A stretch of 5,492 bases of DNA from Nitriliruptoraceae bacterium (GTDB lineage: Bacteria; Actinomycetota; Nitriliruptoria; Nitriliruptorales; Nitriliruptoraceae). Of this stretch, positions 4,483 through 5,492 are shown one piece after another (position 1 is the stretch's first letter; every line of letters begins with the position of its first letter). A program made the translations under genes and the position numbers. The stretch is from NCBI GenBank assembly GCA_007120485.1, contig SKNP01000075.1, forward strand, positions 1-5,492. Reading direction: 5' to 3'. The notes below the pieces were generated by a model. That model was not told where the DNA came from. It made no database searches and saw nothing but the letters and a program-made list of their open reading frames with translations.

Positions 4483-5492
4483 GTGACGGATCGACGGCGG
4501 CCCTTCGCGCTCGTCGCCCTCGTCGCGCTGCTGGCGTCCCTCGCCGTGCCGGCCGCCGCCGAGCCGACACCAGGCACGGACGGCAGCGACGGTGGGTCCG
4601 ACACCGACCGGCTGCTGGTCACCTACACCTCGCCCGTCGACGGCGCGGCGGAAGCGGCGACGTTCTCGACCGCCGAGGTGGTCGCCGATGATCACGTCAC
4701 CACCTCGTCGGTCCAGGTGCTGGAGTTCGAGCAGCCCAGCGAACGCGACCGGGCGGCCCGCGACCTGGCCGGTCGGGCGGACGTGCTCAGCGTCGAACCG
4801 GACCAGATCATCCGTCCGCACCAGCCCGAGGTATCGGTGTTGGACGAGGGTGTCGTCGGCAGCGGGGCCAGCGGCGACGGTGCCGTCGCGAGCACGGCCA
4901 GCGGCGACGGTGCCGTCGCGAGCACGGCCAGCGGCGACGGTGCGTTCGTGAGCACCGACGGGGGTGATGGCGACGACGGCACCTGGGAGACCGTCACCGA
5001 GAACTCCTGGGGCGTGGCCAACGACGGTTCGTCGATCAACGGGCGTGCGGCGCGTGCGGGCATCGACGTCGGTGCGACACAGGCCTGGCCGAAGGCGACC
5101 GGTGACGGTGTCGTGGTCGCCGTCATCGACACCGGCGTGGACATCTCCCACCCGCTGCTTGTCGACCGGATCTGGGAGAACCCGAAGGAGGTCGCCGACG
5201 GTCGTGACACCGACGGCAACGGCTTCGTCGACGACGTCAACGGGTGGAACTTCGCCCGCGACACCAACCGGGTGTTCGATAGCGCCGAGGCCGACGCCCA
5301 CGGCACCCACGTCGCCGGGGTGATCGCTGGGGCACGTGACACGCGGCACGGGTTCGCGGGTGTCGCACCCGACGCGCTGATCATGCCGGTGAAGTTCATC
5401 GACGGTGACGGTGGTCGGCTCTCCGATGCGATCGCCGGCATCCGCTACGCGATCGACAACGGCGCGGACGTGATCAACGCCAGCTGGGGTGC
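4483..5492 (+). CDS. Secreted subtilisin-like (S8) serine protease, 3' end outside window
   Basis: An exported endoprotease; 336 codons are visible and the frame is still open at the window edge. Residues 1-26 form a signal peptide with likely cleavage after PAAA. Its RRPFA could also satisfy a loose twin-arginine (Tat) pattern. Residues about 43-113 (starting DRLLVTYTS) look like an inhibitory prodomain of the I9/fervidolysin sort, ending in VLSVEPDQ. A low-complexity linker (about 120-166) holds three 10-residue repeats. The catalytic domain begins near 190. VVAVIDTGVD gives the catalytic Asp (D216) and DAHGTHVAG the catalytic His (H273). VINASWG is the conserved strand at the very end. An insert after the Asp motif contains DTDGNGFVDD (242-251), an acidic loop suited to calcium binding and common in this subtilase group. 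The catalytic Ser and oxyanion Asn lie beyond the window, so activity cannot be confirmed. It probably has its own promoter, since hairpins separate it from the operon before it. Confidence 0.92.
   Translation, partial: MTDRRRPFALVALVALLASLAVPAAAEPTPGTDGSDGGSDTDRLLVTYTSPVDGAAEAATFSTAEVVADDHVTTSSVQVLEFEQPSERDRAARDLAGRADVLSVEPDQIIRPHQPEVSVLDEGVVGSGASGDGAVASTASGDGAVASTASGDGAFVSTDGGDGDDGTWETVTENSWGVANDGSSINGRAARAGIDVGATQAWPKATGDGVVVAVIDTGVDISHPLLVDRIWENPKEVADGRDTDGNGFVDDVNGWNFARDTNRVFDSAEADAHGTHVAGVIAGARDTRHGFAGVAPDALIMPVKFIDGDGGRLSDAIAGIRYAIDNGADVINASWG
4867..4956 (+). repeat. Three 30-bp tandem repeats in the protease linker
   Basis: Units at 4867-4896 and 4897-4926 are identical; the third (4927-4956) matches for its first half and then diverges. 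They encode ASGDGAVAST twice and then ASGDGAFVST (residues 129-158). The array lies between the prodomain and the catalytic domain. Perfect identity between the first two copies, including third codon positions, points to recent duplication. Confidence 0.92.

Noticed and set aside
4410..4691. Small plus-strand gene of 93 codons before the protease
   Set aside because: Runs into the protease in another frame, is Arg-rich, and lacks a motif; the strong ribosome binding site at 4471 serves the protease GTG.
4867..4956. CRISPR-like array
   Set aside because: The units are directly adjacent with no spacers and encode an in-frame peptide repeat.
4126..5349. 407-residue minus-strand open frame across the intergenic region and protease
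   Set aside because: It overlaps the end of one solid gene and most of another, and its repeats merely mirror the protease repeats.

Overview
The window is very GC-rich, uses GTG as the likely start of three of its four genes, and encodes Asp-rich, acidic proteins. One of them is a secreted peptidase ending in three SLH repeats of the kind with Cys pairs (GC...YC). Together this suggests a high-GC actinobacterium, perhaps of the Nitriliruptoria/Euzebya/Egibacter type and possibly salt-adapted. The lineage is an inference from style, not a match.

Layout. Positions 1-117 hold no supportable gene but end in a strong GC hairpin just past the stop of the first gene. Positions 118-1377 (minus) encode a secreted M23-type metallopeptidase with three C-terminal SLH repeats. 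A divergent control region (about 1378-1798) follows. It holds a 9-bp direct repeat, a possible promoter, a G-quadruplex motif on the minus strand, a set of four mutually complementary segments, and a (CCA)9 microsatellite just before the next gene. Positions 1799-3151 (+) encode UDP-glucose 6-dehydrogenase. Seven bases downstream starts a membrane-anchored family 2 glycosyltransferase (3158-4285, +). These two form a tight operon ended by GC hairpins. A 197-base intergenic region with a second G-quadruplex motif leads into a secreted subtilisin-like (S8) protease that begins at 4483 and runs off the window end.

How the genes fit together. The dehydrogenase makes UDP-glucuronic acid. The glycosyltransferase probably moves a sugar from a nucleotide donor onto a lipid or envelope acceptor. 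The two secreted hydrolases act outside the membrane, one on peptidoglycan (inferred) and one on protein. The neighbourhood reads as cell-envelope or exopolymer biology. No defence system, mobile element, CRISPR array, rRNA or tRNA was seen. The genes belong to known families; the less ordinary signals are in the control regions and low-complexity repeats, and most of these need statistical testing against this genome's GC background.
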